Positions 8,837-17,008 are shown, counted from the first letter of the stretch. The stretch: 64,000 nt of DNA from Nocardia arthritidis NBRC 100137 (GCF_001612765.1 NZ_BDBB01000002.1:248001-312000), one strand, 5' to 3'. Notes: generated by a model from the letters alone, not told the origin. Program-made: numbers and translations.

Positions 8837-9970
8837 TCACGTCAGCCACGGTTCGCCGCGGAGCGGTTGGTCGTTGCGGACTCGGGCTTCGTTGTCGCGG
8901 AATCGGGGCTCGTAGTGGGCGAAGAAGACCTTGCCGATGAGGTCGCGGCGGCTGTGGACGCCGGTCTTGCCGAAGATGCTTTTGAGGTGCTGCTGGACGG
9001 TGTAGGCGGAGACCACCAGGTCGGTGGCGATCTCGGAAGTCGACGCGCCTTGCAGGACCAGCCGGGTGACGTCCTTTTCGCGCTCGGTCAGGCCGTAGGC
9101 GGACATCAACAGCGGGTAGAGCCGACCCGGGGCGGCGGGCTCGATGATGATCGCGATGCGCCGGTGACCGGTTGAGTCGAGGCAGGCGCCGTGCAAGACG
9201 ACCCAGGCGCCGCTGCGTGACAGCACCCGGGCCACGGTGATGTCGCCGCTACGCGGGTGCTCGGCCGCGCGCAGCGTTCGACCGGCCAGCGAGAGCACCG
9301 ACGACGGTAGTCTGCCGGTGTCCGGATCGCCGTCCGGGAGTTCCGAAAGCCAATGTGCGACACCTGGTGTGGTGGATTCGATGTCTCCGGTGTGATCGAG
9401 AATCAGCAAACCCGGTGAATCGGCGAAGTCGGGTTGACGCGCCTGCCCCAGCAACAACGCCGCGCGGGCGCCCTCGGCGAGTGCGGGCGCCACAGATTGC
9501 ACGAAGCCTTTCTCGTCCTCGGTGAACATCGGCGCCTTAGGTTCGCGATAGAGCGCGAGCGCACCCCAGACCTCACCGGAGCGGGTCCGCAGGCGGGTGA
9601 CGAGCTCTTGGTCGCCGCCCATGGTCATGTTCCGATGCCACCGGGGGCTGCTCGACGGGTCGCCGCCGGTCAGCTCGTGCAGGGTGGAGATGCCCGACTT
9701 CGAGCGGGCCACGTCAGCGAGCTGGTTGACGTCGTCAGCGTAATACTCGCTGACCAGCCAATCGCTCGGGAACTCGTCGAGACCGTGATGGAAGTGGCTG
9801 GTCATCAGCAGTGAGGCCGGGTCCAGCGTGTAGAAGCACGGTGTCCAGAAGTGCGGGACGGCGCGTGCGAGGACTTCGGTCGACTCCTGCCAGAGCGACA
9901 CCAGATCTCGAGGCTCGGTACACAGCCGGCTGATCTTGTCGGCTGCGCGCTGAAAGGTATCCGCGCTCAT
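8837..9970 (-). CDS. LuxR-family transcriptional regulator
   Basis: 377 residues from ATG 9970. The C-terminal ~65 residues form a GerE/LuxR helix-turn-helix (LTEREKDVTRLVLQGASTSEIATDLVVSAYTVQQHLKSIFGK). The preceding ~250 residues look like a GAF/PAS-like sensor (ALALYREPKAPMFTEDEKGFVQSVAPALA, then LLILDHTGDIESTTPG). No response-regulator receiver is seen. It is divergently transcribed from the reductase-MBL pair at 10075, sharing a 104-bp intergenic region with an inverted repeat, so it probably controls that pair and itself. Confidence 0.85.
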   Translation of the reverse strand: MSADTFQRAADKISRLCTEPRDLVSLWQESTEVLARAVPHFWTPCFYTLDPASLLMTSHFHHGLDEFPSDWLVSEYYADDVNQLADVARSKSGISTLHELTGGDPSSSPRWHRNMTMGGDQELVTRLRTRSGEVWGALALYREPKAPMFTEDEKGFVQSVAPALAEGARAALLLGQARQPDFADSPGLLILDHTGDIESTTPGVAHWLSELPDGDPDTGRLPSSVLSLAGRTLRAAEHPRSGDITVARVLSRSGAWVVLHGACLDSTGHRRIAIIIEPAAPGRLYPLLMSAYGLTEREKDVTRLVLQGASTSEIATDLVVSAYTVQQHLKSIFGKTGVHSRRDLIGKVFFAHYEPRFRDNEARVRNDQPLRGEPWLT

Positions 9971-10001
9971 CAGCCAACAGTACGACCGGGCGTGTACGTC
10001 C

Positions 10002-10027
10002 CGAAATGCCAAGTTTGTGGTATTTCG
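10002..10027. promoter_or_regulatory. candidate operator between luxR-type gene and reductase gene
   Basis: CGAAATGCC (10002-10010) and GGTATTTCG (10019-10027) are inverted arms matching at 8 of 9 positions around an 8-nt AT-rich spacer. The site lies in the 104-bp divergent promoter region, 31 bp upstream of the LuxR-type start and 47 bp upstream of the reductase start. Dimeric LuxR-type regulators bind such dyads; assignment to this regulator is inference. Confidence 0.5.
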
Positions 10028-10074
10028 AGGCGGCCGGCAGGTCCCTAGCGTCGTCGGTAACAAAGGAGTCAGCG

Positions 10075-10548
10075 ATGACAACAACGACGACGCGGGTCCG
10101 ATTGGCCCCGCCACCCCCGGCCCTCATGCGCATGATCAACCCACTCGTCCGGCGGGTTCTCACCAATCCGGTACTGGGGCGGCGCATCGCCCTGCAGGCC
10201 CTGTTGGAGTTCACCGGCCGACGCAGCGGCAAGGCGCTACGAGTACCGGTATGCCTGCACACGATCGACGGCGTGCCGACGGTTTTCACTGAACGGCCGT
10301 GGCGGCTGAACTTCACCGATTCCATACCGGTCGCGGTGACCCGGCAAGGACGCGTCCGGCACGGCCGGGCGGTCTTGGTGTCGTCTACGCCGCAGGAGCT
10401 GGGAACGGCTATGCGCAAGGCACTCGACAACGGCGCGTCACCATTCGAGCTCGGACTGAAGACCAGCCGCGGCTACGCCCCGACCGCCGAGGATCTGTCG
10501 ACCATCGCGCGTTGGCGGATCCGGGTCGACTTCGATGACCAGGAGTGA
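10075..10548 (+). CDS. deazaflavin (F420)-dependent nitroreductase-family protein
   Basis: 157 residues from ATG 10075 with AAGGAG 7-8 nt upstream. It matches the split-beta-barrel family of Ddn-like F420H2- or flavin-dependent reductases: TGRRSGKALRVPVCL near residue 47, followed by VPTVFTERPWRLNF and the ARWRIRVDF tail. These enzymes reduce quinones or nitro compounds in actinobacteria that make F420. No membrane helix is visible. It is followed 6 bp later by an MBL-fold gene, so the two are one operon facing the LuxR-type regulator. Confidence 0.75.
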   Translation: MTTTTTRVRLAPPPPALMRMINPLVRRVLTNPVLGRRIALQALLEFTGRRSGKALRVPVCLHTIDGVPTVFTERPWRLNFTDSIPVAVTRQGRVRHGRAVLVSSTPQELGTAMRKALDNGASPFELGLKTSRGYAPTAEDLSTIARWRIRVDFDDQE

Positions 10549-10554
10549 ACTGTC

Positions 10555-11412
10555 ATGGACATCAACTGCATCGGTCGTGACATCAGCATCCTCAGCGATT
10601 ATCAGCAGGTGCCCGGAATCGGGTTCGTCCCGGTCAACGCTTTCGTCCTGCACGCGGCCGAGCCGGTGGTCATCGACACCGGCCTGAGCCTGCCCGGCCG
10701 CGGCTTCATGGACACCCTCGGGTCGGTGCTGGACCCGGGGGATGTCGAGTGGATCTGGATCACCCACCCGGACCGAGACCACACCGGTGCGCTGCACGAA
10801 CTGCTCGACGCCGCGCCGCGCGCCCGCCTGATCACCACGTTCCTCGGGATGGGCATCATGTCGATGGCTGCTCCGGTCCCGTTGGAGCGCGTCTACCTAC
10901 TCAATCCGGGCCAATCACTCGACGTCGGCGACCGCCGGTTGACCGCCTTCCGTCCACCGCTGTTCGACAACCCGTCGACCACCGGCTGCTACGACGAACA
11001 CACCGGCGCCTGCTTCACCTCGGACTGCTTCGGCGCTCCGATGCCCTCCGCGGACCTCGCCACCTGCCCCGACGTCGCCTACCTCGACAAGACCGACCTA
11101 CGCGACCGCCAACTCCTCTGGGCCACCGTGGACAGTCCCTGGGTACACACCGTCGACCACGCCAAATACCTCGACACCCTCACCACGCTGCGATCATTCG
11201 ACCCGCCCCTGCTCCTCGGCACCCATCTGCCACCCGCCATGGATCGCACCTCCCAGTTCCTCGACATGCTCGCCGCGGCACCCGACGCGGACCCCTTCAT
11301 CGGCCCTGACCAGGCAGTCCTCGAGCACCTCCTCTTCAGTTTCGAGCCGCCCCGGGCCTGCCAGGGGAATCCGAGGACCGGGTATTCGTCCGCGGAGGCA
11401 TCGCGGCAGTGA
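10555..11412 (+). CDS. MBL-fold metallohydrolase (ODP-like)
   Basis: 285 residues. The metal-binding motif is THPDRDHTG near residue 68, an HxDxDH form close to the HxExDH of oxygen-binding diiron proteins (flavodiiron ODP domain) rather than the usual HxHxDH. Further ligands are offered by FTSDCFGAP and GTHLPPAM. Opening strands NAFVLHAAEPVVIDTGL are standard for the fold. With the reductase just upstream, a redox or O2/NO-related enzyme is plausible; hydrolase activity is not shown. Its last ~25 residues look unlike the family and may be an altered end near the element border. Confidence 0.8.
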   Translation: MDINCIGRDISILSDYQQVPGIGFVPVNAFVLHAAEPVVIDTGLSLPGRGFMDTLGSVLDPGDVEWIWITHPDRDHTGALHELLDAAPRARLITTFLGMGIMSMAAPVPLERVYLLNPGQSLDVGDRRLTAFRPPLFDNPSTTGCYDEHTGACFTSDCFGAPMPSADLATCPDVAYLDKTDLRDRQLLWATVDSPWVHTVDHAKYLDTLTTLRSFDPPLLLGTHLPPAMDRTSQFLDMLAAAPDADPFIGPDQAVLEHLLFSFEPPRACQGNPRTGYSSAEASRQ

Positions 11413-11600
11413 CATCACTCCCAGCTGCCGTATTGCTGATGGCTGTCGGCGCGCTCTCGACTCCTCGGCTCCCGGTTCGACCACTGCCTAACCGATCCAA
11501 CAGGATTCGTGCTCTTGCCGCGTCGAATCACGGGGCTGTGTAGGCAGAGGTGACATCGTCGCCTTTCCCGCACAATTTGAGGAGTGCGTAACCGAAATGT

Positions 11601-11741
11601 GACCCCCGCGAGCAGGCCGATCTCCTCCCTGCGCAGTCCGGCGACCCGCCGCTGACCACCACCGGACATCCCGAAATCCTCCGGCCGCACCAGCTCGCGG
11701 CGCGCACGCAGGAAAGCGCCCAGTCGATTGTCGGAGTCCAT
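11601..11741 (-). pseudogene. MmyB-like regulator, N-terminal HTH part only
   Basis: From ATG 11741, 47 codons give the start of an XRE/MmyB regulator: DNRLGAFLRARRELVRPED, then RRVAGLRREEIGLLAGV, which is the first half of the HTH. After GV the expected SxDYYxRLEQGRxRHPSP recognition half is absent and the frame runs on in unrelated residues. The missing C-terminal domain is found at 7570-8145 on the same strand. About 50-60 residues of linker are lost between the halves. The gene faces the SDR gene at 11843, the usual arrangement for this regulator family and its target. Confidence 0.8.
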
Positions 11742-11842
11742 GATCCGAGCCTAGGTGAGCCGACGTGAGCCTGGGTGGCCCCGCGACTACCAGGAAGACC
11801 GCAGCCTGTCGGGCGGCCGCGCGGGCGCGCAACGTTGTGGAC

Positions 11843-12592
11843 ATGACAAACAACCTCACCGGCCGCGTCGCGGTCGTCACCGGAGCATCCAGTGGAATCG
11901 GCGCGGCCACCGCGCGACAGCTCGCGCGAGGCGGCGCGAAGGTCGCCCTGCTGGGCAGGCGCAAGGATCGCATCGAAGAACTCGCCGCCGAGATCGGCGC
12001 GGACGCGCTCGCGGTGCTCGCCGACGTCGGCGACCAGCAGTCCACGCGAGACGCCGCGGCCACCGTACGGGCGGCATTCGGTTCCGTCGACCTGGTCGTC
12101 GCGAACGCGGGCGTCATGCTCGCCGCACCGTTCGAGTCCGCGCTCACCGACGAGTGGGACCAGATGGTCGGCACCAACATCACCGGCCTGCTCTACACCG
12201 CGAGAGCGTTCATCGACGACCTGCTCGCGGCCGCGCAACGGGGCGGGCAAGCGGATCTGGTGCTGGTCGGCTCGATCGGCGGGCACACGGTCTTCCCCAA
12301 CTACGCCGTGTACACCGCCACCAAGGCCGCGGTCGCGCACCTGACCCGCAACCTGCGGGCAGAATTCGGGCCGCGCGGCGTGCGGGTCAAGAACATCGAA
12401 CCCGGCTTCGTCGGCACCGAACTCGGCGCGGGGATGCAGGACGAACAACAGCGCGCCGGGCTGGAACAGTGGCGCACGGCGATCGAGATCCTGGAACCCC
12501 GCGACATCGCCGACGCGATCGCCTACGCGGTCGGCGTGCCCGAGCACGTCAACATCGCCGAGCTCGTCGTCGTCCCTACTCAGCAGGGCTGA
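11843..12592 (+). CDS. short-chain dehydrogenase/reductase
   Basis: 249 residues from ATG 11843 (MTNNLTGRVAVVTGASSGIG). A classical SDR: cofactor motif TGASSGIGAATA near residue 14, NAG at ~90, catalytic Ser in VGSIGG and YTATK with the active Tyr and Lys near 158-162. The acceptor loop GRRKDR after strand 2 suggests NADP. Many SDRs of this clade sit opposite an MmyB-type repressor; here that regulator (11601-11741) is broken, so expression may be altered. Substrate unknown. Confidence 0.92.
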   Translation: MTNNLTGRVAVVTGASSGIGAATARQLARGGAKVALLGRRKDRIEELAAEIGADALAVLADVGDQQSTRDAAATVRAAFGSVDLVVANAGVMLAAPFESALTDEWDQMVGTNITGLLYTARAFIDDLLAAAQRGGQADLVLVGSIGGHTVFPNYAVYTATKAAVAHLTRNLRAEFGPRGVRVKNIEPGFVGTELGAGMQDEQQRAGLEQWRTAIEILEPRDIADAIAYAVGVPEHVNIAELVVVPTQQG

Positions 12593-12728
12593 TCACCGGC
12601 TCGCCGCTACCGCCCCGGCGGACGTTGCCCAGGTACTGCATCGCCCCTGGCCGGGGACGGGCACCTGGGCCACGTCCTCCCTGCCTGCCATCCGTTCGGA
12701 GACCACGGGTCGCGGCGTGGCGGGCGAG

Positions 12729-13619
12729 CTATTCGAGGGTCGCCCACTCGGGCCACGGCCGCATGCCCTCGTCGCCGCGGATGTATGCGAGGCGGCGCAT
12801 CGCCTGCCGCTGATAGGCGGGGTCGACGGTGGCGGCGCGCATCGACTGCAAGGCCATCCGGAACTCCTGGATGTCGCGCAGCAGGTAGAAGCCGTCCCAG
12901 CGCATCACGTCGCGGCCGTACCCGGCGCAGAATTCGGCGTACTGCGAAGCGGTGAACTCGCCCGCGGTCCAGCACTCGATCGCCGTGTGCACCAGGTCCC
13001 ACTCCGGCGGGCCGATCATCGCCTGCCCCAAGCCGACCAGGATGACGTCGCCGTCGTCGCCGACCACCACGCCGTCCTCCCAGCCGCCACCCTGGATCAC
13101 CGACCACGGCAGCCCCTTCGGCAGCGCCTTCCAGCGGCCGCGCAGTTCCTCCAAGTGTTTGCCCAGCCAGCGCCGGTCATCCTCGGTCACCGTGTGCGCG
13201 GCGGCGATCTCCTCCTCCACCCGGGCCAGGGGCGACATCCGGCGTAGCTCGAACCCCGGCAGCGGCAACCGGTGCAGCTGTCCCAGCGCCCTGGCGACTT
13301 CGCCGGGCGTGCCGGAGTGATGCGGCGGCAGCTCCTGCCAGAAGGTCACCGGCCGGCCGTCCACCACTACCGGCTGCGGAATATTCGCGACCACGCGCGC
13401 CGCGGACACCCCGCAGGTCTCCAGCCATCGAGCGACCGCGACTTCCCGCCCGGTCGCGAGTTTCTGTCCCCGCTCGCCGATCCGCACGACGAGCCCGCCG
13501 CGCAACCGATAGGTCCCCTGTGACCCCACCGGTTCGGCATCGCTCGCATCTATCCCGACGCTCACACAGGCGGCACGCAGGATCGACCGCATCCCGTTAC
13601 CCGCGATTCCCGCAGTCAT
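12729..13619 (-). CDS. APH-fold protein lacking catalytic residues (pseudokinase)
   Basis: 296 residues from ATG 13619 with GGGAGG five bases upstream. The fold of aminoglycoside/choline kinases is clear: GTYRLRGGLVVRIG, VTFWQELPP hinge, ALGQLHRLPLPG, and IGPPEWDLVHTAIE. The active site is not. Where the family has HGDLHxGN, this protein reads IQGGGWEDGVV, losing the catalytic Asp and the metal-binding Asn. The DFD/DFG metal Asp is replaced in ILVGLGQA. It should therefore not phosphorylate, and may act as a regulator or binding protein. Start and frame are intact, so this is not ordinary decay. Confidence 0.8.
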   Translation of the reverse strand: MTAGIAGNGMRSILRAACVSVGIDASDAEPVGSQGTYRLRGGLVVRIGERGQKLATGREVAVARWLETCGVSAARVVANIPQPVVVDGRPVTFWQELPPHHSGTPGEVARALGQLHRLPLPGFELRRMSPLARVEEEIAAAHTVTEDDRRWLGKHLEELRGRWKALPKGLPWSVIQGGGWEDGVVVGDDGDVILVGLGQAMIGPPEWDLVHTAIECWTAGEFTASQYAEFCAGYGRDVMRWDGFYLLRDIQEFRMALQSMRAATVDPAYQRQAMRRLAYIRGDEGMRPWPEWATLE

Positions 13620-13934
13620 GTCAGCCTCCCAAGCCCCCCGCTCCCATCTCGGGAGAAGTTGCGAATCTCGGCTTCGAGCTTCATGGCAGCCATCCAGATA
13701 CCGGGGGGCAAACACCCCATTTTCCCTGCTCAGTGGACATTACTCCGGCAATTCCACCACAGTCAGCAACCAAACAGAATCCGCCCGTTTTCCCCGATTT
13801 GCCGTTTTCCGGTCAGCGGAAGGCGGGTGGGAGGCCCCGATAGAGAGGAAGTAGCCGGTCGCCGATGAGTTCTGCGAGCGGGCGGGGTCTACACCTACAG
13901 CCCTCGAGCTATGAACCCGGACAGGGAGGACCCT
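13620..13934. other. intergenic region between divergent genes
   Basis: 315 bp between the divergent pseudokinase and DUF899 genes. It is noticeably more AT-rich than its surroundings around 13700-13820. I see no convincing gene; it presumably holds the two promoters. No clear dyad was found. Confidence 0.5.
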
Positions 13935-14624
13935 ATGAGCACTCAAGCACTGCCGCCCGTCGTCGACGCCGATACCTGGCAGCGCGAACTCGAAGCGCTG
14001 CGCGTCCGGGAGAAGGCCGCGACCAGGGAACTCGATGCGATCGCCGCTCAGCGCCGCCGCCTGCCGATGGTCGAGATGCCCGGCTACACCCTCGAGGGCG
14101 AAGAGGGACCGGTCCAGCTGGCCGACCTCTTCGGCGGTATGTCGCAACTGATCGTCTACAACCACATGTGGTTTCCGGGCGAGCAGTGGCAGTGCGGGGG
14201 CTGCACCGGATTCACCTCGCAGTTCACCCGGCTGGAGTTCCTGAGCAATTACGACGCCCGGTTCGTCATCGTCACCCAAGGCCCGATTCAAGAGGCACTC
14301 GCCTACAAGCGGCGGGTCGGGAACAAGATGGCCTGGTATTCCACCGCGAACAGTTCCTTCGGCGCCGATGTCGGCGCACCGCCCGGCGCAGGGTTCGCGG
14401 TCAACGTATTCCTCCGCGACGGCGACACCGTCTACCGCACCTGGCACACCAACGGCCGCGGCACCGAACAGCTCAGCCACTCCTTCGCCCTGATCGACCT
14501 ACTGCCCTACGGCAGGCAGGAGGAATGGCAGGACTCCCCCGACGGCTGGCCACAGTCGCCGACCTACAGCCGGTGGAGCAGTTCCCAGGACATCGGCGCA
14601 ACCTACGGCGAGCCGAATGCGTGA
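13935..14624 (+). CDS. DUF899 thioredoxin-like protein
   Basis: 229 residues from ATG 13935, which follows AGGGAGG. Hallmarks of DUF899 are the N-terminal helix WQRELEALRVREKAATRELD, the strand LIVYNHMWFPG, the CGGCTGF motif in thioredoxin active-site position (near residue 87), and the aromatic-rich SSFGADVG and VFLRDGDTVYRTW segments. Function is not established; a thiol-redox role is suggested by the fold. The C-terminal ~25 residues (QDSPDGWPQSPTYSRW) are typical of the family. Confidence 0.85.
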   Translation: MSTQALPPVVDADTWQRELEALRVREKAATRELDAIAAQRRRLPMVEMPGYTLEGEEGPVQLADLFGGMSQLIVYNHMWFPGEQWQCGGCTGFTSQFTRLEFLSNYDARFVIVTQGPIQEALAYKRRVGNKMAWYSTANSSFGADVGAPPGAGFAVNVFLRDGDTVYRTWHTNGRGTEQLSHSFALIDLLPYGRQEEWQDSPDGWPQSPTYSRWSSSQDIGATYGEPNA

Positions 14625-14699
14625 ACCCAGGGTTGACCAACCGCCTCCCACGACCTCCTCAGCAGTTCCAGCAGGAGCGGGTCGCAGCTCCGCAACTCC

Positions 14700-14870
14700 C
14701 AACGGCAGCTCGGGCACAAGACAGCCACGATGACGCTCGACAACTACGGGCACTTGTTCGAGCACGATCTCGACGACGTGGCCGATCGGATGAGCGAAGG
14801 TCTGCGCGCTGCCGCCGAGAAGTGGGCAAATGTGGGCACGGCCCGGGAAGAGACCGACGTAGCGGCATGA
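14700..14870 (+). pseudogene. tyrosine recombinase (phage-type integrase), C-terminal remnant
   Basis: In one frame from 14700 to the TGA at 14868-14870 the translation reads QRQLGHKTATMTLDNYGHLF followed by EHDLDDVADRM. This is the box II end of tyrosine recombinases: LGH gives the third catalytic residue, and Tyr in DNYGHLF is the nucleophile. The rest of the enzyme, about 300 residues, is absent; HDL at ~14652 in the same frame may be a scrap of the preceding box. It ends 40 bp before the 3' end of ssrA, a classic insertion site for integrative elements. Confidence 0.8.
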
Positions 14871-14903
14871 AAATGCCCCTCACCTGCGATGCAAGTGAGG
14901 GGC
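14870..14903 (-). terminator. intrinsic terminator of ssrA
   Basis: On the minus strand GCCCCTCAC (14903-14895) pairs perfectly with GTGAGGGGC (14883-14875) around an 11-nt loop, followed by ATTTT. It begins 8 bp after the mature 3' end of the tmRNA. Confidence 0.85.
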
Positions 14904-14910
14904 CTTGTCG

Positions 14911-15278
14911 TGGAGCTGCCGGGAATCGAACCCGGGTCCTCCGCCGCGTCTCCAGGGCTTCTCCGTGTGCAGTCCGCTATGCCTCTACTCGGATCTCCGG
15001 GTCCCGCGAACAAGCCCGGATGACGATCCCAGTCGCTGTTCGATGTCCCGTCCTACTCCGCGACCGAGTAGGACGGTTAGCCCTCTAGCTGATGCCGGCA
15101 CCGGAGCCGAGGGCATGCCCCGGGCCGACAGAGACGCTTCGCTGGTTAGGCAGCGAGAGCGTACTCGCGCTGATGAGAATCGGCGCTTAATTGGTTGCAA
15201 CGACGCTTACGGTGGTCTCTTGCCTGCACCGACACGCTTCCCCTAGATCTACGTACGCAGTCGAAACCGTTCAGCCCC
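14911..15278 (-). ncRNA. ssrA: transfer-messenger RNA (tmRNA)
   Basis: The 368-nt gene starts GGGGCUGAACGGUUUCGACU (5' end 15278) and ends in the tRNA-like half GGACCCGGGUUCGAUUCCCG followed by GCAGCUCCA at 14911. CCA is not encoded. The tag frame at 15184-15146 reads ADSHQREYALAA then UAA, preceded by the resume region. tmRNA with SmpB rescues ribosomes stalled on broken mRNA and marks the peptide for proteolysis through its LAA end. smpB lies 4 kb away on the same strand. The 3' end borders a recombinase remnant, so the gene probably served as an attachment site. Confidence 0.97.
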
Positions 15279-15694
15279 GTACGTCCGGCGCCTTGCCGGG
15301 CTGTTCATATTAACACCGGCGAGAGGCCGGATCATCCCGATATCCGGTCGTGGCCATCCCCACACTCGACGGCGTCGGCCGGGGCCACCGACGCCAGTGA
15401 GGTGGGTGGGCACCGCGGGTCGGAGGAGGCATTCGGGGTCACCGCGTTCCCGGGCCGGAACCTCCTACCCTCGGGCGGTGTCGAGAACGCACCGTGTTCT
15501 CTGTTCCTCCGATATGGTCCGGGGGTCACGGCACGCAGCTCACCTGGATCCCCGTCACCGCCCGCTCGTAGACCCCATCCTTCCCGGATGCTGGTAGCCG
15601 GTTCTCCGGGCCCGGCGAGGAACCCGACTTACACTGCACGAGCCGTACGATCGGCTCTGAGCAGCGGATCTCGATTTCAGACTAAGGAAACACT
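15279..15694. other. intergenic region with ssrA and lipoprotein promoters
   Basis: 416 bp. On the minus strand TAATAT (15312-15307) lies 28 bp from the mature ssrA 5' end and may be its -10 box; the 5' end is matured by RNase P, so the distance is acceptable. On the plus strand TACACT at 15630-15635 may be the -10 of the lipoprotein operon. No gene is seen in between. Confidence 0.45.
15640..15657. promoter_or_regulatory. inverted repeat at presumed start of lipoprotein operon transcript
   Basis: GAGCCG (15640-15645) and CGGCTC (15652-15657) flank 6 bp. The dyad sits just downstream of the TACACT -10-like box, where a repressor could block transcription of the two binding-protein genes. This role is inferred from position only. 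Confidence 0.35.
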
Positions 15695-17008
15695 TTGGCA
15701 GTTCGCACCATTCGGGACAGGTTGCTGCGCCTGTCCGCCCTCACCGTCATCGCCGGACTCGTCCTGACCGGGTGCTCCGCCCTGAGCGACAAGTCGGCCG
15801 CCGCGTCCGAACCCGGTGTCACCGCCGATCCGTGTCCGAACGCGATCGACTCCCGCAAGGGGTGTATCTACCTGGGCGTGCTCTCCGATCTCACGAGCGG
15901 GCCGTTCGCCGCGCTGGGCAAGGACATTCACAACGGCCAGCTGGCGTTCTGGAAGGCGGTGAACGAAGCGGGCGGCATCGGCGGCAAATACGAGGTGGAC
16001 ATCGCCACCTACACCGAGGACACGAACTACGATCTGCAGAAGCACGCCGAGGCGTACCGGCGAATCGAGCCGCACGTCCTCGCGCTCGCCATGAGCTTCG
16101 GCACCGTGCAGACGCAGAAGGTACTTCCCGAGATGGACGCGGCGAACATGATCGCCATTGCCGGAACCCTGTGGTCGGGTTGGCAATTCGAGAACAGCGA
16201 CAAGGGCCTGTTGCTGGAGTCCGGCTACTCCTATTGTTCCGAGGCGATCATCGCCCTGGACTGGATCGCCGAGCACCAAGCGAAGCCGTCTTCGATCGTC
16301 ACGGTCAGCTATCAGGGCGACTACGGCGGCGACTACGCCACCGGCGCCAAGAAATGGGCCTCCGCCAACCGCGTCGACATGGTGGCGCAGATCGACACCG
16401 AGCCGAACACCCAGATCGGCAACCAGGACGCCGCGGTCGCCAAGATCCTCAATGCCAGAGCCGATCTCGTGCTCCTGGCCACCGGGCCCGCCGAGGCGGG
16501 CGAGATCATGGGCAAAGCGGCGCTGGCCGGTTTCCCGGGCAGATTTCTCGGCTCGGGCCCGACCTGGAACGGCGGCCTGCTGAAAAGTCCTGCTGCGTCG
16601 GCGATCACGACGCGCTACAACATGACCTCGCCGCTGGACGGCTGGGACGGCATCAGCGCCGGCGCCAAGAAGGCCAGGGCCTCGGCGACTCGCGAGCCCT
16701 CTACCTGGGGTTACAGCGCCGGGTGGATGTTCTCCTATCCGATGAAGGCGCTACTCACCCGAGCGGTCAACGAAGGCAAGCTGACCCGCAAGGGCGTCCG
16801 TCAAGCCGTCCACGGCCTGCGCGTCGACTACGAGGGCGCGATACCCGAATACACCTACGGCGCGGCGAAACCCGACCTCACCCGGCAGCGAGCGGTCATC
16901 GAAGCGCCGGATCAGACCGCGCCGCTGGGCGCGAAGACCCTGGCGACCGACTATCACGGCCCGACCCAGGACCGCGTCACCCTCACCGAGCCCTGCGTGC
17001 AGCCGTAA
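15695..17008 (+). CDS. ABC transporter substrate-binding lipoprotein (branched-chain amino acid type)
   Basis: 437 residues from a TTG start with AAGGA upstream. The signal peptide ends in lipobox LTGC (Cys26), so the protein is a lipoprotein outside the membrane. The mature part is a type I periplasmic-binding (Leu/Ile/Val) fold: GVLSDLTSGPFAALGKD, NGQLAFWKAVNEAGGIGG, SFGTVQTQKVLPEM, and VLLATGPAEAGEIM. The next gene is a close paralogue. No permease or ATPase is nearby, so the ligand and the transport partner are unknown. Confidence 0.9.
   Translation: MAVRTIRDRLLRLSALTVIAGLVLTGCSALSDKSAAASEPGVTADPCPNAIDSRKGCIYLGVLSDLTSGPFAALGKDIHNGQLAFWKAVNEAGGIGGKYEVDIATYTEDTNYDLQKHAEAYRRIEPHVLALAMSFGTVQTQKVLPEMDAANMIAIAGTLWSGWQFENSDKGLLLESGYSYCSEAIIALDWIAEHQAKPSSIVTVSYQGDYGGDYATGAKKWASANRVDMVAQIDTEPNTQIGNQDAAVAKILNARADLVLLATGPAEAGEIMGKAALAGFPGRFLGSGPTWNGGLLKSPAASAITTRYNMTSPLDGWDGISAGAKKARASATREPSTWGYSAGWMFSYPMKALLTRAVNEGKLTRKGVRQAVHGLRVDYEGAIPEYTYGAAKPDLTRQRAVIEAPDQTAPLGAKTLATDYHGPTQDRVTLTEPCVQP

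Noticed and set aside
12729..13619. aminoglycoside resistance kinase
   Set aside because: Catalytic HGD and DFD residues are replaced, so phosphotransfer is not expected.
13740..14480. 246-codon minus-strand frame
   Set aside because: Antisense to the DUF899 gene, which has family motifs and a good ribosome site.
14911..14945. tRNA gene suggested by the GGUUCGAUUCC arm
   Set aside because: It is the tRNA-like half of the tmRNA; the 5' half and tag frame are present upstream. No separate tRNA was found in the window.
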